A stretch of DNA of 64,000 nt from Sphingomonas sp. QA11 (GTDB lineage Bacteria > Pseudomonadota > Alphaproteobacteria > Sphingomonadales > Sphingomonadaceae), in assembly GCF_028473665.1 (NCBI RefSeq), contig NZ_CP098774.1, positions 558,001 to 622,000 of the forward strand. The letters run 5' to 3'. Of the stretch, positions 28,693 through 36,861 are shown piece by piece (the stretch's first letter is position 1; each line of letters begins with the position of its first letter). A program made the translations under genes and the position numbers. Below the pieces are notes generated by a model that searched no databases, was not told the DNA's origin, and saw nothing but the letters and a program-made list of their open reading frames with translations.

Positions 28693-29271
28693 ATGGCATG
28701 GCTGCGCGACATCGACATATGGTTCGCCGATCATGTCTTCGCTTACCACCATCAGACGCGCCGCTACGCGATCAGCCTTGTCCGGCAGGCGGAAGAGGCG
28801 GAGGAACTGGTGCAGGAAGCCTATGCGCGGCTGTTCGCGCTCGAAGACTGGGCCTCGATCGCCAATCCTCACGCCTTCACCCTGCGGATCGTCCGCAACC
28901 TTGCGATCGAACGCTTTCGTCGCGCCGAGGTCGTCCGGCTCGACCGGAGCGCGATCCTGCACACGCTCGAAGTCGCCGATCAGGAACCGACTCCCGACGT
29001 CGTGGCGATGGACCGGTCCGAACTGCGCCGGGTCGCCCAGATATTGGAGGAAATGCCGCCGCGCATGCGCGAGGCAATGGTTCTCCGGAGAATTGAGGGC
29101 TTGCCCCCGGCTCAAGTAGCGGAAAGAATGAAGATCTCCGTCTCCACGGTGGAGACACACCTTATCAAGGCCCTTCGCCTGTTGACGCAGAGGCTGAACC
29201 GGCAGGAAGCGCAGGCGAAGACGGAGCGAATACCCGCATGGGAGAGGAAGGAAAGGCTGGAGCAGGGCTGA
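28693..29271 (+). CDS. FecI-like ECF sigma factor
   Basis: A 192-residue extracytoplasmic-function sigma factor. Region 2 is seen in EEAEELVQEAYARLFALEDW, HAFTLRIVRNLAIERFRR; region 4 in MPPRMREAMVLRRIEGLPPA and ERMKISVSTVETHLIKAL. The ATG at 28693 is chosen because GGAG lies upstream and region 2 begins shortly after; the frame is open further upstream without features. The stop lies 34 bp inside the FecR gene, indicating coupling. Together with FecR and the STN receptor it forms a standard cell-surface signalling cassette. Likely targets are the receptor operon and possibly the divergent receptor. Confidence 0.92.
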   Translation: MAWLRDIDIWFADHVFAYHHQTRRYAISLVRQAEEAEELVQEAYARLFALEDWASIANPHAFTLRIVRNLAIERFRRAEVVRLDRSAILHTLEVADQEPTPDVVAMDRSELRRVAQILEEMPPRMREAMVLRRIEGLPPAQVAERMKISVSTVETHLIKALRLLTQRLNRQEAQAKTERIPAWERKERLEQG

Positions 29272-30206
29272 GCGAGCAGGCGATCAACTGGCTGGTGGCG
29301 CTCGATTGCGGCACCGCCGACGAGCAGGCGTTCGATGCCTGGCGCACTGCTGATCCTCGGCATGCCGCTGCCTTTGCCCAGGTCGCCGCGACGTGGCGGC
29401 GAACCGCCGATCCGCGCCTCGCCGCGCTGCTCGACGAGCCCGCCGAAGCTGGTCCGCCGCCCGAGCCCGATCGGGCAGCACCAAGCACCTGGACGCGCCG
29501 TGCCGTTGCGGGGGGCGCGGTCGCTGCCATGCTCGGTCTTGGCGGAGCCGGCGCCATGCTGGTGTGGCCGCGCAGGGCATTCGCCTCGACCGCCGTTGGC
29601 GAGCGCCGGACCATCCGCTTGCCCGACGGCAACCACGCGATGCTCAATACCGATACGCGCGTCGCCTGGCGTTTCGAGAACGGGCCCGAATTCTGGATCG
29701 AGCGAGGTGAGGCGGCTCTGCTCATTCGCGAGACAACCAGACCGTTTCGCGTATACAGCGATCCGATCGATGCGCGCCTTGGCGCCGGGAAGTTCACGTT
29801 CCGGATCGAGCCCGGCGGCGGCGAGCTTCTGGTTGTCGCCGGGAGGGCCGAGGCTGCCTATGGCGGCACGCCCGCCGGGACGGTCCATGCCGGCAGCGCG
29901 CTGACGGTCAGCGACGGTGCGGCGCGGGTCTCTGCGTGGTCACTGGACGCCATCGTGGCCGCGACTGCCTGGGAGGATGGCAAGATCGTCTTCAACGGCA
30001 TGCCGCTCGATCGGGCGATCGTCGAGTTCAATCGCTATCTTCCCGACAAGATCGTGCTGCAACAGGCGGACCTCGCCGGCACGCGGCTCGGCGGCGAATT
30101 TCAGATCGACAATCCCGATGGCTTCCTGCTCGCCCTTCGCGACGGATTCGACATCGACCATCGCCAGCAGGGCAATCAGATCCAGCTTTTCCGCCGCCGC
30201 GGCTGA
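29238..30206 (+). CDS. FecR-family anti-sigma regulator
   Basis: A 322-residue inner-membrane regulator. The N-terminal cytoplasmic DUF4880-type segment (SEQAINWLVALDCG..., FDAWRTADPRHAAAFAQV) would bind the sigma factor. One membrane helix lies at about residues 90-112 (AVAGGAVAAMLGLGGAGAML). The periplasmic FecR domain (GERRTIRLPDGNHAMLN) and a C-terminal STN-like segment (LDRAIVEFNRYLPDKIVL) contact the receptor's signalling domain. The gene overlaps the sigma gene by 34 bp and precedes the receptor by 74 bp. All expected parts are present. Confidence 0.92.
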   Translation: MGEEGKAGAGLSEQAINWLVALDCGTADEQAFDAWRTADPRHAAAFAQVAATWRRTADPRLAALLDEPAEAGPPPEPDRAAPSTWTRRAVAGGAVAAMLGLGGAGAMLVWPRRAFASTAVGERRTIRLPDGNHAMLNTDTRVAWRFENGPEFWIERGEAALLIRETTRPFRVYSDPIDARLGAGKFTFRIEPGGGELLVVAGRAEAAYGGTPAGTVHAGSALTVSDGAARVSAWSLDAIVAATAWEDGKIVFNGMPLDRAIVEFNRYLPDKIVLQQADLAGTRLGGEFQIDNPDGFLLALRDGFDIDHRQQGNQIQLFRRRG

Positions 30207-30280
30207 CGGCCGACCCGGACGATGCGCGTGCAGGGCCGTCGTGACATGAAGCTGTCGCGCATGGGCGCCAGTGACGGATC

Positions 30281-33118
30281 ATGTGTCTGACTCACGGCCT
30301 TCGTCGCTCCTTCGGGCCATCGAACCACCGTGCTTCCAAACCCGCCGCCCGGTTCGCGGCTGGTCTTCTGGGCGGCATGGCGATGATCGCCCCCGCGCCG
30401 GCCCAGGCGGGGCAGGGAGGGCGGTCGGCCCTGTTCGACATCCCCGCGCAGGGACTTTCGGCAGCGCTGGACCAGTTCGCGCGTCAGGCCGGGGTTCAGA
30501 TACTCTATCCCTACGGGGTCGCTACGGCGGGTCGCAACGTGGCGCTGCGCGGCCGGATGCCGGTTCGCGAAGCGCTCGACCGGTTGTTGCGCGGGAGCGG
30601 GCTCGAGATCGCCCGCTTCACTGATCAGGTCGTCACCCTGCGCGCGGGTGTTCCCTCACCATTCGCCCGGAGGGTCAAGCGCCTTGACGTCCCGCTGCCC
30701 GCGCCTTCGTCTGTTCCCGAACGGCCCTCACCGCCTCCGCCGGAAATCGTGGTGACCGGGCGCGCCGTCGGCGCGCCGCTCGCGGAGGCCGAACTGAGCT
30801 ACGCGGTCACGCATATCGATGCTGCCACGCTGGCACGCCAAGGACCTCAGTCCACGGCTGAACTGTTCACCCGGATTCCCGGCTTCTGGGTCGAATCGAC
30901 CGGGGGGGAGGCAAGCAACAATGTCCGATCTCGGGGCATTCCGACCGATGGTTATTCCTCGGTGGCGCTGCTCGAGGATGGGCTGCCGGTGCAATATGAC
31001 GGCGGTCTCGGCTATCTGAATACCGACCAGATATATCGGGCCGATCCGACGGTCGAGCGGGTGGAAGCGGTGCGCGGCGGCCCCTCGGCGATCTTCATGG
31101 CCAACGCCCCGGGCGGCAGCGTCAACTTCCTCACCCGGAACGGATTGCGTACTCCGGGATATCTCTTTTCAGCGACCGGCGGCAGCTTCGGCTATGGCCG
31201 AATCGACGGATTCGCCGGTGTGCGGATTGCGCCGAACCTCGGGGTTTCGCTGGGGGGATTCTATCGGCGCGACGATGGCCTGCGCGATCCTGGCTATCTC
31301 GCCGACCAGGGCGGACAGCTCCGCGCCGGCATCGATTACGACAATGGTCGGGTTCGTCTGTCGTTCAACGTCAAGCGGCTGGACGACCGTGTCATTCTCT
31401 ATCTGCCCGTTCCTCTCCAGTTCGATGCCCGGGGCGACGTCCACGGCATTCCCGGCTTCGATCCGCTGTCCGGCACGCTGGCCGGGCCGGACAATCTCCA
31501 TGTCCCGTTCAAGACCGCTACGGGCCAGCGCGATTTCGACCTGTCGCAGGGCACGCACAGCCGGGTCACCTTCTACACGATGACCGGACGGCTCCCGCTC
31601 GGCGGGTTGAGCGCGCTTGAGGTCAAGGCGCGGCTGCGAACCGGCAGCACGGTCAGGAACGGGCTGTTCCCGATCGGTCGGCCGACGTCCGGAAGTATCT
31701 ATCTCGATAGCGTTGGACAACAAGTGGCGGCGGCCTTTCCGGGCACGTCGGCGACGCAGATCCGCTACGCCGACACCGGTCAACCGTTCCTGCCCGACAG
31801 CAACGGTAACGGGCTGGTCGTCGGCGCCAACCTGCTGTCGGTACGGATGCCGATGCGCGAATTCGTCGGCGATGTCCGGCTCACGCGCAGTGTCGATCGA
31901 TGGGGGCATCACGACCTGGCGCTTGGCTTGACCTATGATCATGCCAGCCTCGGCTTCGACCGGACGATGGGAACCGTGTTGCTCGATGTGCGCAGCCAGG
32001 CGCGGCGGCTCGACGTCGTCGCCCTTGATGCCGGTGGCCGGCAAGTCGGTGCGCTGACCGACAACGGGTTCATCCGCTATGGCTCGCTGTTCGACCGGGT
32101 CGATCTGCGGTCCTCGAACATCGCGCTGTACTTGGCTGACGAATGGAAGCTGGCGCCCCATTGGCGCATCGACCTGGGCGGACGCTGGGAGCGGATTCGG
32201 ATCGGCGGCGGTGTCGAAGGCAACTCCCCTGTGAACCTGGGCGATCCGGCGACGCTGGCCGACGATGCGGTCCTGACCGGCAATGGCAAGATCACGCCAA
32301 TCCGCCGCACTTTCTCCGGTCTCAGCTGGACGGCCGGGGTCAACTTCAACCCCGGCTCGGGCACCGGCCTGTTCCTGCGGTTCGCGCGCACCGCCAGGCT
32401 GCCGAGCGCGACCGAGTTCATCGGGTCACCGAACCGAACCGACGAGGCGATTGTCCCGATCACGATGGCGGAGGCGGGCCTCATCATCAGGCGCCGACAC
32501 TGGAATCTGTCGGCCGTCGCCTACAAGAGTCATTTCGCGCGATTGCCGTTCACCGACTATCGCTTCGATCCGGTGTCCAATACCTATGTCGACCGCACCT
32601 CGATCGCCGATACATCCACTGTCGGACTCGAACTTGCCGGCCATGCGGATCTGCCGGGACCTCTGCAGCTTGACCTGCAGGCAACGCTCCAGGATCCGCG
32701 CTATCGCAATTTCAGCTATGTCGAACTGGTCGGGGGCTTGCCGGTCACGCGCAACGTCACCGGCAATCGGTTGATCCGCGTGCCGAAATTGTCCCTGCGC
32801 GCCACGCCAAGCCTCAACCTCTTTGCCGGCGGGCTACGCATCGCGCCTGAATTCGTGCACTATTCCGATCGCTTCGCCGATATCGCGAATACGCAACGGC
32901 TGCCGTCCTTCTCGCTCGTCAATATCGATATGAACGCCAGAATCAGCGATCACCTGACGCTCGCGTTGCACGCGACCAATGTCACCAACACGCTCGGTCT
33001 CACCGAAGGCAATCCGCGAGCCGGATCGTTCGACGCCGGCGGCATGGGCACCAGCTATTTCCTCGCCAGGCCTGAGTTCGGCCGCGCCCTTCGCGCGACG
33101 CTCAACTTTTCCTATTGA
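30281..33118 (+). CDS. FecA-like TonB-dependent transducer with STN domain
   Basis: A 945-residue receptor. A long signal region (residues 1-43, ending APAPAQA) is followed by an STN domain (about 48-110: FDIPAQGLSAALDQFARQAG) that would signal to FecR, then EIVVTGR and the plug (TAELFTRIPGFWVESTGGEA, VERVEAVRGGPS). The barrel ends TLNFSY. It is paralogous to the divergent receptor at 25917-28409 over plug and barrel, with STN the main difference. The genetic order sigma, FecR, receptor is that of Fec-type regulation, so expression is probably induced by its own ligand. The start at 30281 is weakly supported; the internal methionines at residues 33 and 35 would truncate the signal. Confidence 0.92.
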   Translation: MCLTHGLRRSFGPSNHRASKPAARFAAGLLGGMAMIAPAPAQAGQGGRSALFDIPAQGLSAALDQFARQAGVQILYPYGVATAGRNVALRGRMPVREALDRLLRGSGLEIARFTDQVVTLRAGVPSPFARRVKRLDVPLPAPSSVPERPSPPPPEIVVTGRAVGAPLAEAELSYAVTHIDAATLARQGPQSTAELFTRIPGFWVESTGGEASNNVRSRGIPTDGYSSVALLEDGLPVQYDGGLGYLNTDQIYRADPTVERVEAVRGGPSAIFMANAPGGSVNFLTRNGLRTPGYLFSATGGSFGYGRIDGFAGVRIAPNLGVSLGGFYRRDDGLRDPGYLADQGGQLRAGIDYDNGRVRLSFNVKRLDDRVILYLPVPLQFDARGDVHGIPGFDPLSGTLAGPDNLHVPFKTATGQRDFDLSQGTHSRVTFYTMTGRLPLGGLSALEVKARLRTGSTVRNGLFPIGRPTSGSIYLDSVGQQVAAAFPGTSATQIRYADTGQPFLPDSNGNGLVVGANLLSVRMPMREFVGDVRLTRSVDRWGHHDLALGLTYDHASLGFDRTMGTVLLDVRSQARRLDVVALDAGGRQVGALTDNGFIRYGSLFDRVDLRSSNIALYLADEWKLAPHWRIDLGGRWERIRIGGGVEGNSPVNLGDPATLADDAVLTGNGKITPIRRTFSGLSWTAGVNFNPGSGTGLFLRFARTARLPSATEFIGSPNRTDEAIVPITMAEAGLIIRRRHWNLSAVAYKSHFARLPFTDYRFDPVSNTYVDRTSIADTSTVGLELAGHADLPGPLQLDLQATLQDPRYRNFSYVELVGGLPVTRNVTGNRLIRVPKLSLRATPSLNLFAGGLRIAPEFVHYSDRFADIANTQRLPSFSLVNIDMNARISDHLTLALHATNVTNTLGLTEGNPRAGSFDAGGMGTSYFLARPEFGRALRATLNFSY

Positions 33119-33270
33119 TCTCCAGTCGCCTGCGCCTCTTCCCAGGCTGCCCGGTGCGACAGGAGCATCTCAATTCCATGGCGCATATGGGCAAAAGCTC
33201 TTAGCGAGCACCGCATTTGCTCCGCAGTCCTCTGTCGAGATGGCTTCGTATTGCTCCTAAGGCGCGTTTG

Positions 33271-35349
33271 ATGTTCAGGAAATCTCCCCGCAGAATCGCC
33301 ATTCTGGCCACGCTCCTCGTTCTGGCTGCGGTGGGAGGAGGTGTCTGGCTATTGCTGAGTCTGGGCTGGTTCGCGCCTGCTCCAACCAAATTCGGCTGGC
33401 AGGCTGACTTCGCGACCGTGGCGGGAGACGGCGTTCGGGGCCATGCCGATGGCGCGCTGGCCGGTGCGCGCTTCAGCGATCCGTTCGCGGTCGCGGCCGA
33501 CGCGTCAGGGGCGCTTTATGTAGCTGATGCCGGCGACACCAACCGCATCCGCAAGATCGACGCTGACGGCACCGTCACGACCTTGCCTGGATCGTTCGAC
33601 ACGCCGTCCGGCATCGCCCTAGACACCGCGGGCAATGTCATCGTCGCGGATACGGGAGCCAACGCGATCCGCATGATCAGCTCCACCGGGGCCGTGACCA
33701 CCCTCGCGGGGGATGGGGTGGCGGGGCTCCGCGACGGTGTGGCGGCGCAGGCGCGCTTCAACGGGCCGATCGGGGTGGCGGCGGACGGGAAGGGCAATGT
33801 CTATGTCGCTGACAGCTATAATGACCGGATCCGCCTTATCACGCCGGATGGCCAGGTGCGGACGCTCGCGGGCGGCGATTCACCGGGTTTCGCTGACGGC
33901 CAGGGTGCGGCCGCTGCTTTCGATACACCTGGCGGCCTCGCGATCGACCGCCACGGCGCGCTGTTGGTCGCCGATACCGGCAACGATGCGATCCGCAAGA
34001 TCGACAAGGATGGCCTTGTCTCGACCGTCGCCAGAACGGATCCGGGCGACGGGGCGGGCCTGCTGAAGGCGCCGATCGCGCTGGCGCCGACCTGGGACGG
34101 GTTCCTGTACATCGTGTCTTTCCGCCGCGCGCGCATCGTGCAGATGTCGCCCACGGGTGAACTGCGCGTACTGGCCGGGCCGGGGGCCGCGATCGGCGGC
34201 AACGCCGCGCTGCCGCTGACCGGGCCGGCCGGCCTGGCGATCGATCGGGCGGGAGCGCTCTACGTCGCCGACGCCTCGGCCTATGCGATCCGCAAGCTCA
34301 CGCCGCACCGCGCCGGTGCCCCCGTCATGGTGGCTGCGCTTGAACCCGCACCGCCGGCCCTCGTCCGCGCGCGGGTGTTCCCGTGGCCAGTCAAACCGCA
34401 ATATGGCTGGCACGAGGTGGTTGGCGACATGGGCGAGGTGCGTGGCAATTATCAGGGCGAGAGCCGCGATCACCTTCATGCCGGCCTCGATATCAGCGCA
34501 CCGGTAGGAGAGCAGGTACTCGCCTCAGCGAACGAGACGGTGCAGGATCCGCTGCCCAACTGGGACGTGGAAGGGCTGAGCGAAGGCCTGCGCATCGACC
34601 AGGTCACCTATATCCATATGCGCGTCGGCCGCACACCGACGGGCGCGCCGCTTGATCCCGCCCGCTTCCAGGTGATCCGCGATCTCGGGGGCCATGTCAC
34701 CCGCGTACGGGTCAAGCGTGGCACCCGTTTCCGCGTCGGCGATCCGCTCGGCACGATCAACCGCATGGCGCATGTCCATCTCGAACTCGGGCCCCCGCGC
34801 GCCAAGGTCAACGCGCTGCTGCTGCATTTTCCCGGTTTCACCGATCGGGTCGCACCGCATATCGATGACGTGCATGTCCTCGATGCCGCAGGCCAGCGCC
34901 TGACCGGGATGCAGAATGGCCGGATCGTCGTTCCTGCCGCTGGTGGCACCGTCGCCATCGTCGTCGAAGCCTGGGATCAGGTCGATGGCAACGCCGCACG
35001 CCGTCGCCTCGGCCTGTACAAGGCGGGATTCCAGATACTGAAGGCCGACGGCACACCGGTACGTGGGTACGAGCAGCCGCGCATCACGCTCGAATTCGAC
35101 CGCATGCCGACTGCGGCCGACGCCGTGAAAATCGCCTATGCCCCGGCCAGCGGCGATACCGTGCACAGCGACCAGCGGACACGCTTTCTCTACGTCGTCA
35201 CTAACATGGTACGGCACGGTCATGCGTCGCAGGGTGGCTGGAACCCGGCTGATGTCTCTCCAGGTAACTATACTATCCGCATCTACGCTGCCGACCGGGC
35301 CGGGAACGTCGCATCGACCGGGCGCGATCTCCCGATCACGATCCGTTGA
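33271..35349 (+). CDS. NHL-repeat protein fused to an M23-type peptidase domain
   Basis: A 692-residue protein with an N-terminal membrane anchor or signal (RIAILATLLVLAAVGGGVWL). At least five NHL-type beta-propeller blades follow (recurrent pattern like VADTGNDAIRKI), to about residue 350. A second domain then carries HAGLDIS (H-x3-D) and HVHLEL (H-x-H), the zinc ligands of LytM/M23 peptidases. A C-terminal beta-sandwich-like region with RIYAADRAGNVAS closes it. It would sit in the periplasm or on the inner membrane, possibly acting on peptidoglycan or as a scaffold. The ATG at 33271 fits the signal better than the upstream TTG at 33217. It follows the transducer by 152 bp, maybe in the same regulon. 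Confidence 0.82.
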   Translation: MFRKSPRRIAILATLLVLAAVGGGVWLLLSLGWFAPAPTKFGWQADFATVAGDGVRGHADGALAGARFSDPFAVAADASGALYVADAGDTNRIRKIDADGTVTTLPGSFDTPSGIALDTAGNVIVADTGANAIRMISSTGAVTTLAGDGVAGLRDGVAAQARFNGPIGVAADGKGNVYVADSYNDRIRLITPDGQVRTLAGGDSPGFADGQGAAAAFDTPGGLAIDRHGALLVADTGNDAIRKIDKDGLVSTVARTDPGDGAGLLKAPIALAPTWDGFLYIVSFRRARIVQMSPTGELRVLAGPGAAIGGNAALPLTGPAGLAIDRAGALYVADASAYAIRKLTPHRAGAPVMVAALEPAPPALVRARVFPWPVKPQYGWHEVVGDMGEVRGNYQGESRDHLHAGLDISAPVGEQVLASANETVQDPLPNWDVEGLSEGLRIDQVTYIHMRVGRTPTGAPLDPARFQVIRDLGGHVTRVRVKRGTRFRVGDPLGTINRMAHVHLELGPPRAKVNALLLHFPGFTDRVAPHIDDVHVLDAAGQRLTGMQNGRIVVPAAGGTVAIVVEAWDQVDGNAARRRLGLYKAGFQILKADGTPVRGYEQPRITLEFDRMPTAADAVKIAYAPASGDTVHSDQRTRFLYVVTNMVRHGHASQGGWNPADVSPGNYTIRIYAADRAGNVASTGRDLPITIR

Positions 35350-35413
35350 TCCACTCATGGCACGATGAAGTCGTGCCAGCATTACGCGCCTCGCACGCGG
35401 TGCCGGAAGATGC

Positions 35414-36265
35414 TCAGCCCGGGCTGTTGCCCATCATCTCGCCGAGGCGCACTGGCCGTTCGGGCGCCCAGTCCTTGCTGAAGGCGACGGTGCCCTGCCT
35501 GAACAGCATCACGATCGTCGAGCCGAGAAGGAAGCGGCCCATTTCCTGGCCCTTCTTCAGCACGATGTCCTGATCGGCATAGGCCCACTCGGCAACCTTG
35601 CCGGTGCGCTTCGGATTGACCACGCCGTGCCAGACGGTCGCCATGCTGCCGACGATGGTCGCGCCCACCAGCACCATCACAAACGGGCCATATTCCCGGG
35701 ATTCGAACACACAGACCACGCGCTCGTTGCGCGCGAAAAGCTTCGGCACGCCGCGCGCCGTGGTTGGGTTCACAGAGAACAAAGCGCCCGGCACATAGAT
35801 CATGCGCGTCAGCGTGCCGTCACAGGGCATGTGCAGGCGGTGGTAGTCCCTGGGCGACAGGTAAAGATTGGCAAAACTGCCATGACGAAACAGGGCTGCC
35901 AGGCTCGTGTCGCCGCCGACCAGCTCGGTAGTGGTGAAGCGATGGCCCTTGGCCTGCAGTATCTGGTCGTCATCAATGGTGCCGAACTGGCTGATCGCGC
36001 CGTCCACCGGGCAGATGAAATCAGCCGCGGCCAGGGGCCTGACACCCGTCTTGAGCGGGCGGGTGAAGAACTCATTGAAGCTGCTATAGCTGGCGATGTC
36101 CGGATTCTCGGCTTCGGTCATATCGACGCCGTACTTGCGAACGAACCAGCGGATCAGCGGGAGCGTCATCGCGCTTCCCTGCGCTCCAGCGATCCGGCCG
36201 GCGAAAATGGTCAGGCGCTGCTTGGGCAGCAGATATTGAAGCAGAATCTTCAGGTGATCGGACAT
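35414..36265 (-). CDS. psd: Phosphatidylserine decarboxylase proenzyme
   Basis: A 283-residue pyruvoyl-dependent enzyme that makes phosphatidylethanolamine from phosphatidylserine at the inner membrane. The chain cleaves itself at the LGST motif (Ser about residue 249) to give beta and alpha subunits and the pyruvoyl group. The other catalytic residues are visible in CPVDGAIS (Asp) and RDYHRLHMP (His). The length and LGST motif match the E. coli-type class. The ATG at 36263-36265 (MSDHLKILLQYLLPKQ) is preferred to the upstream start at 36298. It stands alone, without pssA beside it, and is convergent with the NHL/M23 gene. Confidence 0.95.
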   Translation of the reverse strand: MSDHLKILLQYLLPKQRLTIFAGRIAGAQGSAMTLPLIRWFVRKYGVDMTEAENPDIASYSSFNEFFTRPLKTGVRPLAAADFICPVDGAISQFGTIDDDQILQAKGHRFTTTELVGGDTSLAALFRHGSFANLYLSPRDYHRLHMPCDGTLTRMIYVPGALFSVNPTTARGVPKLFARNERVVCVFESREYGPFVMVLVGATIVGSMATVWHGVVNPKRTGKVAEWAYADQDIVLKKGQEMGRFLLGSTIVMLFRQGTVAFSKDWAPERPVRLGEMMGNSPG

Positions 36266-36317
36266 GGTCTGGCTCGAATGGTGGACACCGCCGCGCACCT
36301 GTCACGGGGCGGATCGT

Positions 36318-36337
36318 GCACTTTTTGGGAAAAGTGC
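36318..36337. other. Perfect 8-bp hairpin upstream of psd
   Basis: GCACTTTT (36318-36325) and AAAAGTGC (36330-36337) are perfect complements with a 4-base loop (TGGG). It lies in the gap between psd and the hydrolase remnant. It could be a terminator stem for transcription from either side or an operator; no T-run outside the stem supports termination. Confidence 0.4.
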
Positions 36338-36430
36338 GCGCATCACTTAGACCGGCTTGCCGCGCATGGACAGTTTTTCTCCGGCCTTCTCGTGTTCAGG
36401 CAATGGTTTCATGAAACGCTCAAGCTGATC

Positions 36431-36706
36431 CAGAGCCCCACCATTTCCCTTAAAGACGATGTCACCATGACGAAGCGGGTGATCGACGCGGCCGAAAGCG
36501 ACGTAATCCTGGTCGGCCATTCCTATGGCGGCGCGGTCATCACCGAGGCTGGTAATCACACGATCCCCGTTCCCGCCCAAGGCATGATGGCGAACCGCGC
36601 CGTCGCGAAGACGATCGATCGGGCGGGCAGCCATGCGGTCTATGTCTCGCAGTCTGATGTTGTCGCGGACTTCATCGACAGCGCGGGGCGCGACGTGAGC
36701 GACTAA
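36431..36706 (+). pseudogene. Alpha/beta-hydrolase remnant with internal deletion
   Basis: About 91 codons in one frame ending at TAA 36704-36706. They contain SLKDDVTMTKRVIDA, the nucleophile elbow VGHSYGGAVITEAGN, and then directly VPAQGMMANRAVAKTID and SHAVYVSQSDVVADFI. In intact alpha/beta hydrolases of this type, roughly a hundred or more residues (lid and strands with the catalytic Asp) separate the elbow from the C-terminal block. The middle and the N-terminus are missing here, so this is a gene relic. No start codon with a ribosome-binding site is seen. Confidence 0.7.
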
Positions 36707-36861
36707 ATCAGACGATCCCGACGCTGGCGCGCCTACCCGCAGGCTCGGTTGCGGAAAGCGATTTCGCTGTCCCGGTGCTTGATCGATGGGCAGTTTCGTC
36801 ACGGATTCGTGCTAGAACCATCTTGCGTTGAACCGGGTCGATCTTGCGAAGGGGTTTTGTC

